A stretch of DNA of 63,187 bases from Lachnospiraceae bacterium (GTDB lineage Bacteria; Bacillota; Clostridia; Lachnospirales; Lachnospiraceae), in NCBI GenBank assembly GCA_017442585.1, contig JAFRZM010000041.1, positions 1-63,187 of the forward strand. Reading direction: 5' to 3'. The position numbers and the translations under genes are program-made. Below, piece by piece: positions 35,118 through 43,462 of this stretch. Position 1 is the first letter of the stretch; every line of letters begins with the position of its first letter. The notes beneath the pieces were generated by a model, which searched no databases, was not told the origin of the DNA, and was given only the letters and a program-made list of their open reading frames with translations.

Positions 35118-36085
35118 GAGAAATTATCTGTTCGAAAAACGAAGAAAATGTTACTTTAATCAAGGTATTAAACAAATACCTTCCTTTAGCGAACAATTCT
35201 TTTCTTTACAAAATGCTTCGAAAAAAGAATATCACTTTAAATGATAAAAAGGCTGAAGGCAATGAAAAGCTTAAGTTTAACGACAGCATAAAGATTTATT
35301 TTTCAGACGAAACCTTTGATAAATTCTCAGGTGCGAATGATAAAGGATATATCAATGAATACAACAGCCTCTCAAATCTTAATATATCAAGATTCAAGGT
35401 TATTTACGAAGATGATGATATCCTTGCTATAGATAAACCAGTCAATATGCTTTCACAAAAAGCTAAAGATACGGATATAAGTGCAAATGAGCTGTTTCTT
35501 TCATACCTTATAAAAACAAATAAGCTTACCTTAGATACCTTTAAAACTTTTCATCCTTCTGTTGCAAACAGACTCGACAGAAACACTACTGGGGTATTAT
35601 TGTTTGGCAAAACCATGAAAGGACTCCATTACTTATCAAGTGTCCTTAAAGACCACTCAATAGACAAGTTCTATGTTGCATTATGCAAGGGATGTATCAA
35701 TGAAAAAATCAAAGTCGATACGTATCTTATAAAAGATGAAAAAACCAACAAAGTACAAATAACCGATAATCCTAAAAATGCAGAACATATCCTTATGGAT
35801 TATGAACCTATTAAGTTTTCTTCCGATTATACGCTTTTAAGAATAAAGCTTTTAACAGGAAAAAGCCATCAAATAAGAGCACACCTTTCGGCGATAGGTC
35901 ATCCTATACTCGGCGATATAAAATACGGAGATAAAAAGATAAATGATATTTTGCGAAATAAGTTTAACCTTAATTCGCAACTTCTTCATGCAAACATAAT
36001 AGATTTTAAAAGCGGAAACAAAATAGTCGCACCGATTCCACAAATTTTTGATACAATAATTGGTTGGGAAGGTAAGAACAAATGA
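35114..36085 (+). CDS. RluA-family pseudouridine synthase
   Basis: A 323-residue protein with an N-terminal S4-like domain (about 1-65) and an RluA catalytic domain with SVANRLDRNTTGVLLFGKT near residue 154 and KSHQIRAHLSAIGHPILGD. Probable targets are positions in 23S rRNA or tRNA. It begins four bases before the HAD stop (ATGA) and ends in an ATGA overlap with the phosphatase gene. It is distinct from the RluD-like gene on the minus strand. Confidence 0.9.
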   Translation: MREIICSKNEENVTLIKVLNKYLPLANNSFLYKMLRKKNITLNDKKAEGNEKLKFNDSIKIYFSDETFDKFSGANDKGYINEYNSLSNLNISRFKVIYEDDDILAIDKPVNMLSQKAKDTDISANELFLSYLIKTNKLTLDTFKTFHPSVANRLDRNTTGVLLFGKTMKGLHYLSSVLKDHSIDKFYVALCKGCINEKIKVDTYLIKDEKTNKVQITDNPKNAEHILMDYEPIKFSSDYTLLRIKLLTGKSHQIRAHLSAIGHPILGDIKYGDKKINDILRNKFNLNSQLLHANIIDFKSGNKIVAPIPQIFDTIIGWEGKNK

Positions 36086-36717
36086 AATTATATTTAGTAA
36101 GACATGGACAGACCGATTATAATAAAGCAAGAAGACTACAGGGAATCCTTGATATTCCTTTAAATGATTACGGAAGATATCTTGCAAAAATTACTAAGGC
36201 TGGATATGACGAGAACAACATAAGATTTGATGTTGCTTATTCATCAGATCTTTCAAGGGCATATGAGACAGCCGACATTCTTTGTGACGGTAAACTTGAT
36301 ATTATAAAAGACACAAGGCTCCGTGAAATTAAATTTGGCCATTTTGAAGGATTTCAATTAGATAACATATCAATTGACGGCCCAAAGGATATCGCCCTTT
36401 ATAATTGCATATATGATTGTGAAAATTATATTCCGGATGATGATGCAGAAAGTTTCGACGAGCTCTACAAAAGAACCGCTGATTTTCTTGAAATGTTAAG
36501 ATCTACATATAAGAACGGCGAGACTATACTTGCTGCAACACACGGTGGTTGTTTGAAAGGTTTTTTGCATAATCTCTTAGGTATAGAAACCAAAGATTTT
36601 TGGAATTCACATCACAAAAACCTTGCAAATGTTATTGTTTCATGGGAAAATGATGGACCGTTTGTTGTCGAAGAAATCGAAAAATACTTCTTTGATAAAG
36701 ATAAGGAGTTTAAATAA
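36082..36717 (+). CDS. Histidine phosphatase family protein
   Basis: A 211-residue phosphoglycerate-mutase-like phosphatase. The catalytic RHG motif is LVRHGQTDYNKARRLQG near residue 5; the second histidine is in AATHGGCLKGFL near residue 153, and the acid is in LREIKFGHFEG. Related proteins act on small phosphoesters such as alpha-ribazole phosphate or phosphoglycerate; the substrate cannot be chosen here. The stop shares a base with the recU start (TAATG). Confidence 0.9.
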   Translation: MKLYLVRHGQTDYNKARRLQGILDIPLNDYGRYLAKITKAGYDENNIRFDVAYSSDLSRAYETADILCDGKLDIIKDTRLREIKFGHFEGFQLDNISIDGPKDIALYNCIYDCENYIPDDDAESFDELYKRTADFLEMLRSTYKNGETILAATHGGCLKGFLHNLLGIETKDFWNSHHKNLANVIVSWENDGPFVVEEIEKYFFDKDKEFK

Positions 36718-37247
36718 TGCCTACATTTAACTCTCGTGGTCTTAGAGGTTCGGTTCTGGAGGATATGATAAATAACACTAATGAGAAGTATCATAATTCG
36801 AAATTAGCGCTTATTCAAAAGATACCGACACCTATAACGCCTATTGACATTGATCACTCAAAGCGTGTTATTACGCTTGCATATTTCGATCAAAAAAGTA
36901 CCGTCGATTATATCGGTGCGGTGCAAGGCATTCCTGTGTGTTTTGATGCAAAAGAGTGTAAAGTAGACACGTTTCCGCTTCATAACATACACGAACACCA
37001 AGTCGAATTCATGAAAAGCTTTGAAGACCAAGGCGGTGTGTCCTTTTTCCTGATATACTTCAGTCACAAAGAACTGTTTTACTACTTAAGACTAAATGAA
37101 CTGCTTGTGTATTATAACAGAGCTAAAAGCGGTGGCAGAAAGAGTTTTAGATTTGATGAACTTGACGACGATTACTTTTTTAAGCAAAAGAGCGGACTTT
37201 TAGTTCCGTATCTTGATAAATTAAAGGTTGATCTTTTGCAAAGATAG
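36717..37247 (+). CDS. recU: Holliday junction resolvase RecU
   Basis: A 176-residue resolvase that cuts four-way junctions after RuvAB branch migration. Metal-binding motifs are KSTVDYIGAVQGIPVCFDAK (near residue 59) and FPLHNIHEHQVEFMKSFEDQG. The N-terminal GLRGSVLEDMINNTNEKY corresponds to the helix entering the stalk. In Bacillus recU adjoins ponA, but here it sits between a phosphatase and the HisFIE-like gene. AAGGAG precedes the start. Confidence 0.9.
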   Translation: MPTFNSRGLRGSVLEDMINNTNEKYHNSKLALIQKIPTPITPIDIDHSKRVITLAYFDQKSTVDYIGAVQGIPVCFDAKECKVDTFPLHNIHEHQVEFMKSFEDQGGVSFFLIYFSHKELFYYLRLNELLVYYNRAKSGGRKSFRFDELDDDYFFKQKSGLLVPYLDKLKVDLLQR

Positions 37248-37256
37248 GAGAAAATA

Positions 37257-38546
37257 ATGGATATTTTAACCGAAAAGAAAAATCTTATGGCGACCATATA
37301 TTTAAAAGCCGGTCGCGCCGTAAAAGGCATAAACGATACGACATCCATAGGTAAAGCCTGTGATATCGCAAGAATCTATAATGATTCGGGCGTTGATGAA
37401 CTATTACTTTATGATCTTTCCGATACACGAGAAGAGCACGAGCTTTCTCTTAATGTGATTAAAGAAATCAATCGCATCTTAGAGATTCCTTCATATGCTT
37501 TCGGTTTTACGACAACCGTACGTAACATCAGAGAATATCTGGTATCCGGTTGCAAGAGAGTAGTTTTAAATTCATCAGATCCGGATCTTTTGGAGATTTT
37601 GCCTGAATGCGTGCAGATGTTTAAAAAAGAACGTTTGTCACTTGCTATAGACAATATTAACTTCTTATTTAAGAAACGCGAAGAGATTGACGAGAGTTTC
37701 AACGATTTATTTGTATTTGATGAAAATATTCTGGATTCAATTGCCTTTATGACATCCTTCCCATATTATTATATGGTTAATTCGTCAAACATCGCAGATT
37801 ACGATGCCAGCTTAAAAAACCCACACTGCCTCGGCGTTATGGGACCGCTCATTAATGATACTTTAACAGATATCGTAATGATGAAGCGCGAGCTTTTAAA
37901 TAACGGCATTACCGTTAATATATATGAGTCTTCAATGCAGTTTGATGAGTTTAATGCCAACGGCGGAATTATTTACTGCATTACACAAGACTACAGAACA
38001 CATGAAGTAATCGGATACGGTGTTTTAAACAAGGAAGCTTTTAATATGAGTATAGCCAACGGTAAGCTTCATTACTTTGATATATTCACAAAAAAGATTT
38101 ATCGCGTAGGATGGCAAACCAATAATTTCCAGTATATAAAAGCTATATCCGTCGATGATAAAAAGCGCCTTATTATCGTTAATGTTTCAACCATAAGTTC
38201 TGACAACGATGTTAATGAATCTGCAAGATTTACGGAGATTTTGCGTAAGGACTTCACCGAAAAGAATACGGACAAGCTTCTTGAAGTTATATATAACCAT
38301 ATCTGCGAACGTCGTATAAATCCTCGCGAAGGCTCTTATACAACATCCGTATTGAATTCCGGCAAAAACGGAATTGCGAAGAAATTTATGGCAGAAGGTA
38401 CAGACCTTGTTCTTTCCGCAAAAGTTCATGATGTAGAAGGTGTACGCGCAGAAATTTCAGATTTGATATTCCTTATGATGATAATGATGAGTGAATTCAA
38501 TATCACATGGGACGATATAATGAATGAGCTTTCACAGAGAAAGTAG
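37257..38546 (+). CDS. Degenerate HisF-HisI-HisE-like fusion protein
   Basis: A 429-residue protein with three regions resembling histidine-pathway enzymes. Residues about 8-225 resemble HisF (KAGRAVKG, SGVDELLLYDLSD, LSLAIDN); about 235-325 resemble HisI (LNKEAFNMSIANGKLHYF, then NNFQYIKAISVD); about 338-429 resemble HisE (NPREGSYTTSVLNSGKNGIA, EISDLIFL). Key residues are lost. The first HisF catalytic Asp aligns with Y15, the HisF GGG loop is gone, and the HisI zinc cysteines and Ser-Arg are absent. HisE GEExxE reads MAEGTD. D132 and the HisE E-x2-D remain. No other his gene is near. A regulatory or binding role is inferred. AGGAGA precedes ATG 37257. Confidence 0.8.
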   Translation: MDILTEKKNLMATIYLKAGRAVKGINDTTSIGKACDIARIYNDSGVDELLLYDLSDTREEHELSLNVIKEINRILEIPSYAFGFTTTVRNIREYLVSGCKRVVLNSSDPDLLEILPECVQMFKKERLSLAIDNINFLFKKREEIDESFNDLFVFDENILDSIAFMTSFPYYYMVNSSNIADYDASLKNPHCLGVMGPLINDTLTDIVMMKRELLNNGITVNIYESSMQFDEFNANGGIIYCITQDYRTHEVIGYGVLNKEAFNMSIANGKLHYFDIFTKKIYRVGWQTNNFQYIKAISVDDKKRLIIVNVSTISSDNDVNESARFTEILRKDFTEKNTDKLLEVIYNHICERRINPREGSYTTSVLNSGKNGIAKKFMAEGTDLVLSAKVHDVEGVRAEISDLIFLMMIMMSEFNITWDDIMNELSQRK

Positions 38547-38552
38547 GTTAAA

Positions 38553-40418
38553 ATGAGAAAACTTGCATTAAGCGACGAGATTTTAATGTCTATAGATAAG
38601 CCCGCACGCTACATAGGCAACGAAGTTAACAGCGTCATTAAGGATAAAGATAAAATTGATATACGTTTTGTAATGTGTTTCCCTGATAATTATGAAATTG
38701 GTATGTCACATCTGGGTATACAGATTCTTTACGATATGTTTAATCAACGTGAAGACACATGGTGCGAACGTGTTTATTCCCCATGGCCGGATCTTCATAA
38801 GATTATGAAAGAAAAGGATATCCCGTTATTTGCTCTGGAATCACAAGATCCGATTAAAGATTTTGATTTCCTTGGTATAACAATTCAGTACGAGATGTGT
38901 TACACCAATATTTTACAGATTTTAGATCTTGCAAAGATTCCTTTAAGAAGTAAAGACAGAAACGAAGAGGATCCTTTTGTAATAGGCGGAGGTCCTTGTA
39001 CATATAATCCGGAACCTATAGCAGACTTCTTTGATATTATATATATTGGCGAAGGTGAAACAAGATACGATGAACTCCTTACGCTCTATAAAAAGATGAG
39101 AAAAGAAAAAGCTTCCCGTAAGGAAATCTTACACGAAATGGGAAAGCTTTCAGGTATTTATGTACCGTCGTTATATGAAGTAACATATAACGAAGACTGT
39201 ACGATTAAAGAGTTTAAAGCATTATATGATGATGTTCCTTTAACAATAGAAAAACAGGTTGAAATGAACACATCAAATATAGGTTATCCGAGAAAACCCG
39301 TAATTCCTTTTATAAAGGCTATTCAGGACCGTGTAACTTTGGAAATCATGCGTGGTTGCATAAGAGGTTGCAGATTCTGTCAGGCCGGTATGCTTTATCG
39401 CCCGACAAGACAGCGTGATGTCAACGAACTCAAAGCCATGGCAGACGAAATGCTTGCCGCCACAGGATATGACGAAATGTCTTTAAGTTCATTGAGCTCA
39501 AGTGATTACGAAAAGCTTGATGAACTTCTTGACTATCTTATTGAGAAATATAACGGCAAGGGCGTTAATATATCGCTTCCTTCACTTAGAATTGATGCTT
39601 TTTCCCTGGATGTTATGAGCAAAGTTCAGGATGTAAGAAAAAGCTCACTTACCTTCGCACCGGAAGCAGGTACTCAGCGTCTTCGTAACGTTATTAATAA
39701 AGGCTTAACCGAGGATGATATTTTAAACGGAGCAGGACTTGCCTTTGAAGGTGGATGGCAAAAGGTAAAGCTTTATTTCATGCTTGGTCTTCCTTTTGAA
39801 ACCGAAGAAGATATGAAAGGCATACCTGAACTTGCAGAGAAAATTGCAAGGAGATATTATGAGATTCCGAAGGATCAGCGTAACGGAAAATGTATGATTA
39901 CTATGTCTACATCATTTTTCGTACCTAAGCCTTTTACACCTTTTCAGTGGGTTAAAATGGCGACATCAGAATACTTTATAAATGCCGCGCACACGGTTAA
40001 AGACCACATGATGACTATGCTCAATAAAAAAAGTATGCATTATATATATCACCACGAGGATGTTACTATCCTTGAGGGTATCTTTGCGCGCGGCGACAGA
40101 AGATTATCAGATGTTATCGAAATGGTATATAAAAACGGACAATTCTTTGATGCCTGGGAAGAGTTTTTTGATATCAATAAGTATTACGATGCTTTTAAGG
40201 CATTGAATATAGATCCTGACTTCTATATTTTCAGAGAACGTCCTTATGACGAGATTCTCCCATGGGACTTTATAGATGCAGGCGTATCAAAAGAATTCCT
40301 TATAAGAGAAGCAGAAAACGCCAAGAAGGGTATAGTTACACCTAACTGTCGTCAGAAATGTGCAGGTTGCGGAATTGCCAAATACAAAGGAGGTGTCTGC
40401 GTTGAACGTAAGAATTAA
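38553..40418 (+). CDS. TIGR03960-type B12-binding/radical-SAM protein
   Basis: A 621-residue protein with an N-terminal cobalamin-binding-like domain (about 35-170, PDNYEIGMSHLGIQIL and VIGGGPCTYNPEPI) and a radical-SAM core with C269, C273 and C276 (RGCIRGCRFCQAG). A Cys-rich C-terminus follows (CRQKCAGCGIAK, then one more Cys). The family is widespread in Clostridia, normally paired with the DUF2344 protein that follows, and has no established reaction. The downstream gene starts within its last 17 bases. Confidence 0.88.
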   Translation: MRKLALSDEILMSIDKPARYIGNEVNSVIKDKDKIDIRFVMCFPDNYEIGMSHLGIQILYDMFNQREDTWCERVYSPWPDLHKIMKEKDIPLFALESQDPIKDFDFLGITIQYEMCYTNILQILDLAKIPLRSKDRNEEDPFVIGGGPCTYNPEPIADFFDIIYIGEGETRYDELLTLYKKMRKEKASRKEILHEMGKLSGIYVPSLYEVTYNEDCTIKEFKALYDDVPLTIEKQVEMNTSNIGYPRKPVIPFIKAIQDRVTLEIMRGCIRGCRFCQAGMLYRPTRQRDVNELKAMADEMLAATGYDEMSLSSLSSSDYEKLDELLDYLIEKYNGKGVNISLPSLRIDAFSLDVMSKVQDVRKSSLTFAPEAGTQRLRNVINKGLTEDDILNGAGLAFEGGWQKVKLYFMLGLPFETEEDMKGIPELAEKIARRYYEIPKDQRNGKCMITMSTSFFVPKPFTPFQWVKMATSEYFINAAHTVKDHMMTMLNKKSMHYIYHHEDVTILEGIFARGDRRLSDVIEMVYKNGQFFDAWEEFFDINKYYDAFKALNIDPDFYIFRERPYDEILPWDFIDAGVSKEFLIREAENAKKGIVTPNCRQKCAGCGIAKYKGGVCVERKN

Positions 40419-41133
40419 ATTTGCAAAACACGGTTCAATGAAGTTTATCGGTCACCTCGATATCATGCGCTTTTTTCAGAAAGCAATAATACGTGCAGGA
40501 CTTGATATTGCGTATTCCGAAGGATATAATCCACATCAGATTATGTCATTTGCACAGCCTTTATCCGTAGGTGTCGTATCTGACGGCGAGTACATGGATA
40601 TTACTTTAAAGTCAGCTTCATCATCTGCTGATATTGTAAACAGACTTAACGATGTTTCGGTTGAAGGCATAAAAGTCCTTGATTGTAAGCTTTTACTTGA
40701 GAAGGCAAAAAATTCCATGTCCATTATTGAAGCGGCAAAATATGCCGTATACGAAAAGAATGGAATGAACATGCTTTCCGACATAGACTGTCTTAATGAA
40801 AAGATACGTTCATTTTTAAACAAAGACAGCATTATAATAAGCAAAAAGACAAAAAAGAGTGAGACTGAGCTTGATCTCAAACCATTAATATATGACTTTA
40901 AAGCAGAGAAGATTACTGTTGAAGATGAGGATGTGCATGACCAAAATGCACTTATCTTTACAGTTTCTGCAGGTTCGGTTGCCAACATTAAACCGGATCA
41001 TATTCTTAACGCTTTCTTTAATGAATACGGTATGGAATACAACGAAATCGATTATCAGGTTTTCCGCATAGATATGTATGCAAAAGAAAACGACAATTTT
41101 ATCTCACTTAACGACTTAGGAGACACATTTTGA
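40402..41133 (+). CDS. DUF2344 radical-SAM-associated protein (TIGR03936)
   Basis: A 243-residue partner of the preceding radical-SAM protein; some bacteria carry the two as one polypeptide. Signatures are RIKFAKHGSMKFIGHLD at the start, RAGLDIAYSEGYNPHQIMSF, and LSVGVVSDGEYMDI. I chose TTG 40402 because AAAGGAGGTG at 40387-40396 serves it and the homologous start is VRIKFAKHG; an in-frame ATG at 40360 would add residues unlike the family. Function unknown; RNA or tRNA modification is a guess from the neighbours. Confidence 0.88.
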   Translation: MNVRIKFAKHGSMKFIGHLDIMRFFQKAIIRAGLDIAYSEGYNPHQIMSFAQPLSVGVVSDGEYMDITLKSASSSADIVNRLNDVSVEGIKVLDCKLLLEKAKNSMSIIEAAKYAVYEKNGMNMLSDIDCLNEKIRSFLNKDSIIISKKTKKSETELDLKPLIYDFKAEKITVEDEDVHDQNALIFTVSAGSVANIKPDHILNAFFNEYGMEYNEIDYQVFRIDMYAKENDNFISLNDLGDTF

Positions 41134-42350
41134 GTACTAAACTGATACTTACAAAAATGAGAATCATTCATGAGGTTGCAACTAAAAAAGAGCTTATGAT
41201 TGCAGCCAAAATTGAAAACGATCATCTGACTGATCTTAATGTCATCCAGGATCAAAAAGGTTCTCTTATTAACCACATATTTATCGGACGCGTCGACAGA
41301 ATTGCCGAAAACATTCATGCAATGTTTGTGAAATACGGAAATAACGAAACTTGTTATATCCCTTTTTCCGATGCAAAATATGCAATATTCACGCAGAAGT
41401 TTTCAAAAAATAAGGATATTGCCGTCGGCGATGAAATTCTTATACAGATTGTTCGCGATCCTATAAAAACAAAACTTGCCGCAGCGGCTACATGCCTTTC
41501 AATATCAGGTCAGTACGTCGTTGTTTCTTCAAACAAGAATCAAAGCGGCGTTTCAAAGAAAATTACCGGACGCAAACGTAATCATTTATCCGAACTTATG
41601 GACAAATTAAATGCAGAGTTTCCGGAAATAGGAATCGTTGCAAGAACAAATTCTCGTTTTGTCAACGAGGAACTGATTGTAGAAGAGGGACGCATCCTTG
41701 CAAAGCAGATGCTTGAGATTTTGGACACTGCAAAACACAAGGTAAGATATACCTGCATATATAAGGCCATGCCTGAATACTTATCGCTTATAAAGAACTC
41801 CTATCAGGGTGAATTTGATGAAATAATCACCGACGATAAGGAAAAATACGATTCAATGCTTTCGTATATGAGTTCTTTCCCTGATAATATGAGAACTCCT
41901 TTAAGATTCTATGATGATAATTATCCACTTGACAAATTATATTCATTACAGCGAGAGATTGGTCAAGCATTAGACAAGGTCATATGGCTTAAGAGCGGCT
42001 CTTATCTTGTTATAGAGTATACCGAAGCAATGACGGTAATCGATGTTAACAGCGGCAAGAATGCGAATAAAGATTTCGGTGATTTCTTCCTTAAGATTAA
42101 CTTAGAAGCCGCACACGAAATTGCGCGTCAGCTTAAAATTCGCAACATATCCGGCATGTGTATGATTGACTTTATTGATATGCAGGATGAAGCTCATAAA
42201 CTTACGCTCATCGAGACATTCAGAGAATTGCTTGCAAAAGACCATATTACAACGACTCTTGTTGATATGACAAAGCTTAATCTTGTTGAAGTTACAAGAA
42301 AAAAAGTTAACAGACCATTAATTGAACAAGTTCGTGAAGAAAACGCTTGA
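41130..42350 (+). CDS. rng: Ribonuclease E/G family protein lacking Zn-link
   Basis: A 406-residue endoribonuclease. It has an S1-type segment (HIFIGRVDRIAENIHAMFV), an RNase H-like subdomain, and the catalytic aspartates D305 (VIDVNSGKN) and D347 (CMIDFIDMQ). It stops at VTRKKVNRPLIEQVREENA, just before the place where the CPxCxG zinc-link of E. coli RNase E/G would follow. RNase G matures 16S rRNA 5' ends. It overlaps the DUF2344 stop by 4 nt. The rplU promoter -35 covers its stop codon. Confidence 0.88.
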   Translation: MSTKLILTKMRIIHEVATKKELMIAAKIENDHLTDLNVIQDQKGSLINHIFIGRVDRIAENIHAMFVKYGNNETCYIPFSDAKYAIFTQKFSKNKDIAVGDEILIQIVRDPIKTKLAAAATCLSISGQYVVVSSNKNQSGVSKKITGRKRNHLSELMDKLNAEFPEIGIVARTNSRFVNEELIVEEGRILAKQMLEILDTAKHKVRYTCIYKAMPEYLSLIKNSYQGEFDEIITDDKEKYDSMLSYMSSFPDNMRTPLRFYDDNYPLDKLYSLQREIGQALDKVIWLKSGSYLVIEYTEAMTVIDVNSGKNANKDFGDFFLKINLEAAHEIARQLKIRNISGMCMIDFIDMQDEAHKLTLIETFRELLAKDHITTTLVDMTKLNLVEVTRKKVNRPLIEQVREENA

Positions 42351-42376
42351 CATATATAAATACGATATGTTATTAT
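42347..42376 (+). promoter_or_regulatory. rplU promoter
   Basis: TTGACA at 42347-42352, which includes the rng stop codon, an 18-nt spacer and TATTAT at 42371-42376. It gives the L21-Prp-L27 genes their own start independent of the upstream run. Confidence 0.78.
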
Positions 42377-42382
42377 ACCATA

Positions 42383-42447
42383 GTATGCCGCACAACTAGG
42401 TTATAAGTCTATATTTTTAGCACCAAAGTTGGCGAGTAATGATAAAT
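42383..42447 (+). promoter_or_regulatory. Probable L21 leader RNA
   Basis: The leader between the promoter and the rplU ribosome binding site begins with TATGCCGCACAAC and can pair GCC and AAC with GTTGGC at 42429-42434. Firmicutes carry a structured L21 leader at this position, thought to mediate autoregulation; the match here is by position and rough shape, not by model search. Confidence 0.5.
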
Positions 42448-42459
42448 AGGAGGTGCCAT

Positions 42460-42768
42460 ATGTACGCAATTATTGCAACAGGTGGTAAGCAGTACAAAGT
42501 AGCTGAAGGCGATATCATTACCATTGAAAAGCTTGGAGTAAATGACGGTGAAACTGTTACATTTGACCAGGTATTAGCTGTTAACAACGGTAAGTTATCT
42601 GTTGGTTCACCGGTAGTTTCCGGCGCAACAGTAACTGCATCTGTAGTTAAGAACGGCAGAGGAAAGAAAGTTATCGTTTATAAGTACAAGAGAAAATCTG
42701 GTTATCACAAGAAGAACGGTCACAGACAGCCATTCACACAGGTTAAGATTGAAAAGATCAATGCCTAA
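42460..42768 (+). CDS. rplU: 50S ribosomal protein L21
   Basis: A 102-residue L21: [18 protein letters not shown] at the start and the Lys/Arg-rich [18 protein letters not shown] at the end. I chose ATG 42460, served by AGGAGGTG at 42448-42455; an in-frame ATG at 42439 lies upstream of that site. First gene of the rplU-prp-rpmA set. Confidence 0.97.
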   Translation: MYAIIATGGKQYKVAEGDIITIEKLGVNDGETVTFDQVLAVNNGKLSVGSPVVSGATVTASVVKNGRGKKVIVYKYKRKSGYHKKNGHRQPFTQVKIEKINA

Positions 42769-42785
42769 TCTTTTGGTAACTTAAG

Positions 42786-43112
42786 ATGATCGAAGTAACA
42801 TTTGATAAAAAGAATGGAAAGTTAACAGGCTTTACATTCGACGGCCATGCAGGATATGCCGAGTACGGCAAAGATATCGTATGTGCCGGTGTTTCGTCTT
42901 TGGTTTTAAATACGATCAATTCGATCGAATGCTTTTGCAAAGACGATAAATTCACACTGGATACTAAAGAGAATGACGGCTTTATAGCTTTTTCCTTATC
43001 TAAGGACCCATCAAAAGAAGCAAGTCTTCTTTTAAATTCTTTGGAACTCGGTGTGAAAAGCATTAAAGAATCGTATAAAGAACATATTTGTTTAAACTAT
43101 AGGGAGGTGTAA
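42786..43112 (+). CDS. prp: Ribosomal-processing cysteine protease Prp
   Basis: A 108-residue cysteine protease that trims the N-terminus of L27. The catalytic pair is His in [11 protein letters not shown] and Cys in [11 protein letters not shown]. Length is typical. It lies between rplU and rpmA as in all Firmicutes that make an extended L27; the L27 here has that extension. The upstream site (GGTAAC region) is weak, suggesting low or coupled translation. Confidence 0.94.
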   Translation: MIEVTFDKKNGKLTGFTFDGHAGYAEYGKDIVCAGVSSLVLNTINSIECFCKDDKFTLDTKENDGFIAFSLSKDPSKEASLLLNSLELGVKSIKESYKEHICLNYREV

Positions 43113-43116
43113 AAAC

Positions 43117-43404
43117 ATGTTATTAATGAACCTTCAGTTATTTGCTCATAAAAAGGGAGTTGGTTCCACAAAGAACGGACGTGACTCAGAGTCGAAAAGA
43201 CTTGGAGCAAAAAGAGCAGACGGTCAGTTCGTAAAGGCCGGTAATATCTTATACAGACAGCGTGGTACAAAGATCCATCCGGGACTTAACGTAGGACGTG
43301 GCGGCGATGATACATTATTCGCTTTAACAGACGGAATCTTAAGATTCGAAAGACTTGGTAAGGATAGAAAACAGGCTTCTGTACATCCGGTAACTGAGAA
43401 ATAG
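43117..43404 (+). CDS. rpmA: 50S ribosomal protein L27, with Prp-cleaved N-terminal extension
   Basis: A 95-residue L27. The first nine residues (MLLMNLQLF) followed by [16 protein letters not shown] match the Firmicute precursor, which Prp cleaves after the Phe to expose the Ala-initial tail that reaches the peptidyl transferase centre. GGGAGGTG precedes ATG 43117. A terminator follows the stop. Confidence 0.97.
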   Translation: MLLMNLQLFAHKKGVGSTKNGRDSESKRLGAKRADGQFVKAGNILYRQRGTKIHPGLNVGRGGDDTLFALTDGILRFERLGKDRKQASVHPVTEK

Positions 43405-43413
43405 TTATTAATT

Positions 43414-43450
43414 GACCCGACTGCAGTAGTAGCCGGGTCTTTCTTTTTTA
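43414..43450 (+). terminator. Terminator after rpmA
   Basis: GACCCG-a-CT pairs with AG-c-CGGGTC (43414-43422 with 43431-43439, one mismatch) followed by TTTCTTTTTT. Located 10 nt past the rpmA stop and 12 nt before the obgE start. Confidence 0.85.
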
Positions 43451-43462
43451 GAGGAAAAAGTT

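Noticed and set aside
36612-36794. Small antisense frames around the recU start
   Set aside because: No ribosome binding sites, overlap with firmly identified genes and no homology-like features.
43117-43404. Later start for L27 at the mature Ala position
   Set aside because: The MLLMNLQLF extension matches the known Firmicute precursor and the adjacent Prp protease explains its removal.
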